The notes under the pieces: model-generated | The model's input: the letters and a program-made list of their open reading frames with translations, nothing else | Told to the model about the DNA's origin: nothing | The model's database searches: none | Source of the DNA: an uncultured bacterium | Lineage (GTDB): Bacteria; Planctomycetota; UBA8108 | NCBI GenBank assembly: GCA_913050545.1 | Contig: CAJWZY010000108.1 | Coordinates: forward strand, 1-7,122 | Direction of reading: 5' to 3' | DNA: 7,122 nt | Made by a program: the position numbers and the translations under genes | Shown here: positions 5,950 to 7,122 of the stretch, piece after piece | Layout of the letters: every line of letters begins with the position of its first letter | Numbering within the stretch: position 1 is the first letter of the stretch

Positions 5950-7122
5950 GTGAGCTTGAACAGAAGGAAAACAAGACCGATATTCTCCCTGGTGTCGGTC
6001 ACCATGCTGTTCCTGGTGCTGGGATTTCCCACCGTCGAAGCCCTTGAGGGTGAGCAGCAGGCCAGAAAAATGCTCTCCAGGAACGGGCGGGCCATCATCT
6101 GCGCTGTTCTCTCTACAGCTCAGAAGGCCGGCTCTGAAACCGGTATTCCATCCCTCAGGCAGAAAATGGAAGCCTGCAGAGTCTCCCAGGACCAATGCCT
6201 CAAGCTGCTGGGCAAGGATGGCTATTCACTGCGCTACCGCTACCGCTACTCACCCGTTCTGGCACTTGAGATTCGCGATGAAAACGTAATCACCCGGCTC
6301 GCCCAGCTGGCCTTGGTCAGGAGACTGCGGACCGACCAGCAGGGCTCGGCCACCCTGCTTGAGAGCCGCCAGATCGTTCGCGCTGACCAGGCGCAGGAGC
6401 TCGGCCTCAGTGGAATCGGGAGAATCGTGGCCGTTCTTGACAGCGGGATCGATGCAGATCATCTCGACCTCCAGGAGGGCATCCTGGAACAATATGGGCG
6501 GCATTTCCTCGACCAGGGTGCTGATACAGGGGAAGATTTCGACGATGACAACGGACATGGAACCCACGTCAGCGGGATCCTGGCCTCACGGGGGAACCTC
6601 ACCCCCCCGGGTATCGCCCCGGGTGCTTCCATCATCCCGGTAAAGGTCCTCGACCGCAGAAACGTCGGCTGGTTTACCGACTGGGCGGCTGGCATCGAAT
6701 ACGCAGCGTCCCTGCACCAGGACGACAACGGCATTTCAATCGATGTCATCAATATGAGCCTGGCAAGTCATTCGCTCTATGAGCAGAGCTGTAACGATGC
6801 CCATGAAGGTATCGCCGGCGCGGTGGCGGCAGCCCACGAGCTCGGAATCCTGGTCCTGGCGGCCTCGGGGAACAACGGCAGCAACGACTCGCTCGCCCTC
6901 CCTTCCTGCATGAACGAGGTCATCTCTGTCGGCTCCACGCTCGACATCTCCCCGGGCACCATTTCCACCTTCACCAACCGGTCGGCCCGGCTCGATATCC
7001 TCGCGCCGGGAGAAAACATCGTCAGCACTGGCAACACCGGTGGAAATGCCGCGATCTCAGGAACCTCGCAGGCCACCCCCCATATCTCGGGAGCGATCTG
7101 CCTGATGCTGGAGGCCAACCCC
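5950..7122 (+). CDS. Secreted S8 (subtilisin-family) serine peptidase, 3' end outside window
   Basis: 391 residues are visible and the frame is open at the right edge. GTG 5950 is chosen because GGGGGA lies five bases upstream and the result is a clean Sec signal peptide: n-region RRK (5-7), hydrophobic core about 11-26, likely cut after VEA (29-31). GTG 5947 is an alternative; ATG 6004 would destroy the signal. Residues about 90-130 resemble an I9-type inhibitor prodomain (strand RYRYRYSPVLALEI, then a helix ending VRRLRTDQ), which in this family assists folding and is removed by autoprocessing. Catalytic parts are complete: DSGID (Asp164), DDNGHGTHVSG (His203), ASGNN (oxyanion Asn308) and GTSQATPH (Ser373). 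The protein is probably periplasmic, outer-membrane-associated or secreted; any C-terminal targeting domain lies beyond the window. Oddities are a Gln after the catalytic Ser, where many subtilases have Met, and a triple CGCTAC repeat (6232-6249) encoding RYRYRY. Substrate is unknown. Confidence 0.93.
   Translation, partial: MSLNRRKTRPIFSLVSVTMLFLVLGFPTVEALEGEQQARKMLSRNGRAIICAVLSTAQKAGSETGIPSLRQKMEACRVSQDQCLKLLGKDGYSLRYRYRYSPVLALEIRDENVITRLAQLALVRRLRTDQQGSATLLESRQIVRADQAQELGLSGIGRIVAVLDSGIDADHLDLQEGILEQYGRHFLDQGADTGEDFDDDNGHGTHVSGILASRGNLTPPGIAPGASIIPVKVLDRRNVGWFTDWAAGIEYAASLHQDDNGISIDVINMSLASHSLYEQSCNDAHEGIAGAVAAAHELGILVLAASGNNGSNDSLALPSCMNEVISVGSTLDISPGTISTFTNRSARLDILAPGENIVSTGNTGGNAAISGTSQATPHISGAICLMLEANP
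6232..6249 (+). repeat. Triple hexanucleotide repeat CGCTAC inside the protease prodomain
   Basis: Three exact in-frame copies of CGCTAC encode Arg-Tyr-Arg-Tyr-Arg-Tyr (residues 95-100) in a predicted beta strand of the prodomain. Unit gain or loss would keep the reading frame. It may be simple slippage-derived sequence. Confidence 0.7.

Noticed and set aside
5764..6195. Minus-strand frame of 143 codons opposite the protease 5' end
   Set aside because: It covers the well-supported signal peptide and prodomain on the other strand, plus the promoter, and shows no family features.

Overview
The window is GC-rich bacterial DNA with tightly packed reading frames. It holds four protein genes, two of them cut by the window edges, and two non-coding stretches. 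No family here pins the phylum. An HldA/RfaE-type PfkB kinase (a family that often serves lipopolysaccharide heptose synthesis), a secreted subtilase and a large bacterial SNF2 ATPase would suit a Gram-negative, free-living bacterium of the deltaproteobacterial, planctomycetal or similar kind, but this is inference.

Layout. Positions 2-433 (+) carry the 3' end of an SRPBCC/AHSA1-like small-ligand-binding gene. Its TGA overlaps the ATG of a PfkB-family sugar kinase (433-1437, +), so the two form a translationally coupled unit. A near-symmetric hairpin terminator closes that unit at 1462-1498. A convergent intergenic stretch (1438-1906) follows; it contains an isolated perfect 8-bp hairpin and a candidate terminator for the gene on the other side. 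Positions 1907-5233 (-) encode a SNF2-family ATPase of up to 1108 residues with a disordered, strongly basic N-terminal tail, a family-specific middle region and a complete two-lobed motor. A divergent intergenic region of about 716 bases (5234-5949) has no convincing gene. It holds AT-rich promoter-like sequence, a 14-bp-period direct repeat and a 14-base inverted repeat placed on the ribosome binding site of the next gene. From 5950 to the right edge (+) lies a secreted S8 peptidase with signal peptide, I9-like prodomain and complete Asp-His-Ser triad, truncated by the window end.

How the genes relate. Only the first two are clearly a functional unit. The SNF2 gene and the protease are divergent single genes with no obvious link to each other or to the kinase. 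I looked for a defence island, mobile element, CRISPR array, tRNA and rRNA and found none. The more curious signals are the regulatory-looking repeats upstream of the protease, the choice of start codon for the SNF2 protein, the altered acidic motif in the kinase, and the Gln that follows the catalytic Ser of the protease.
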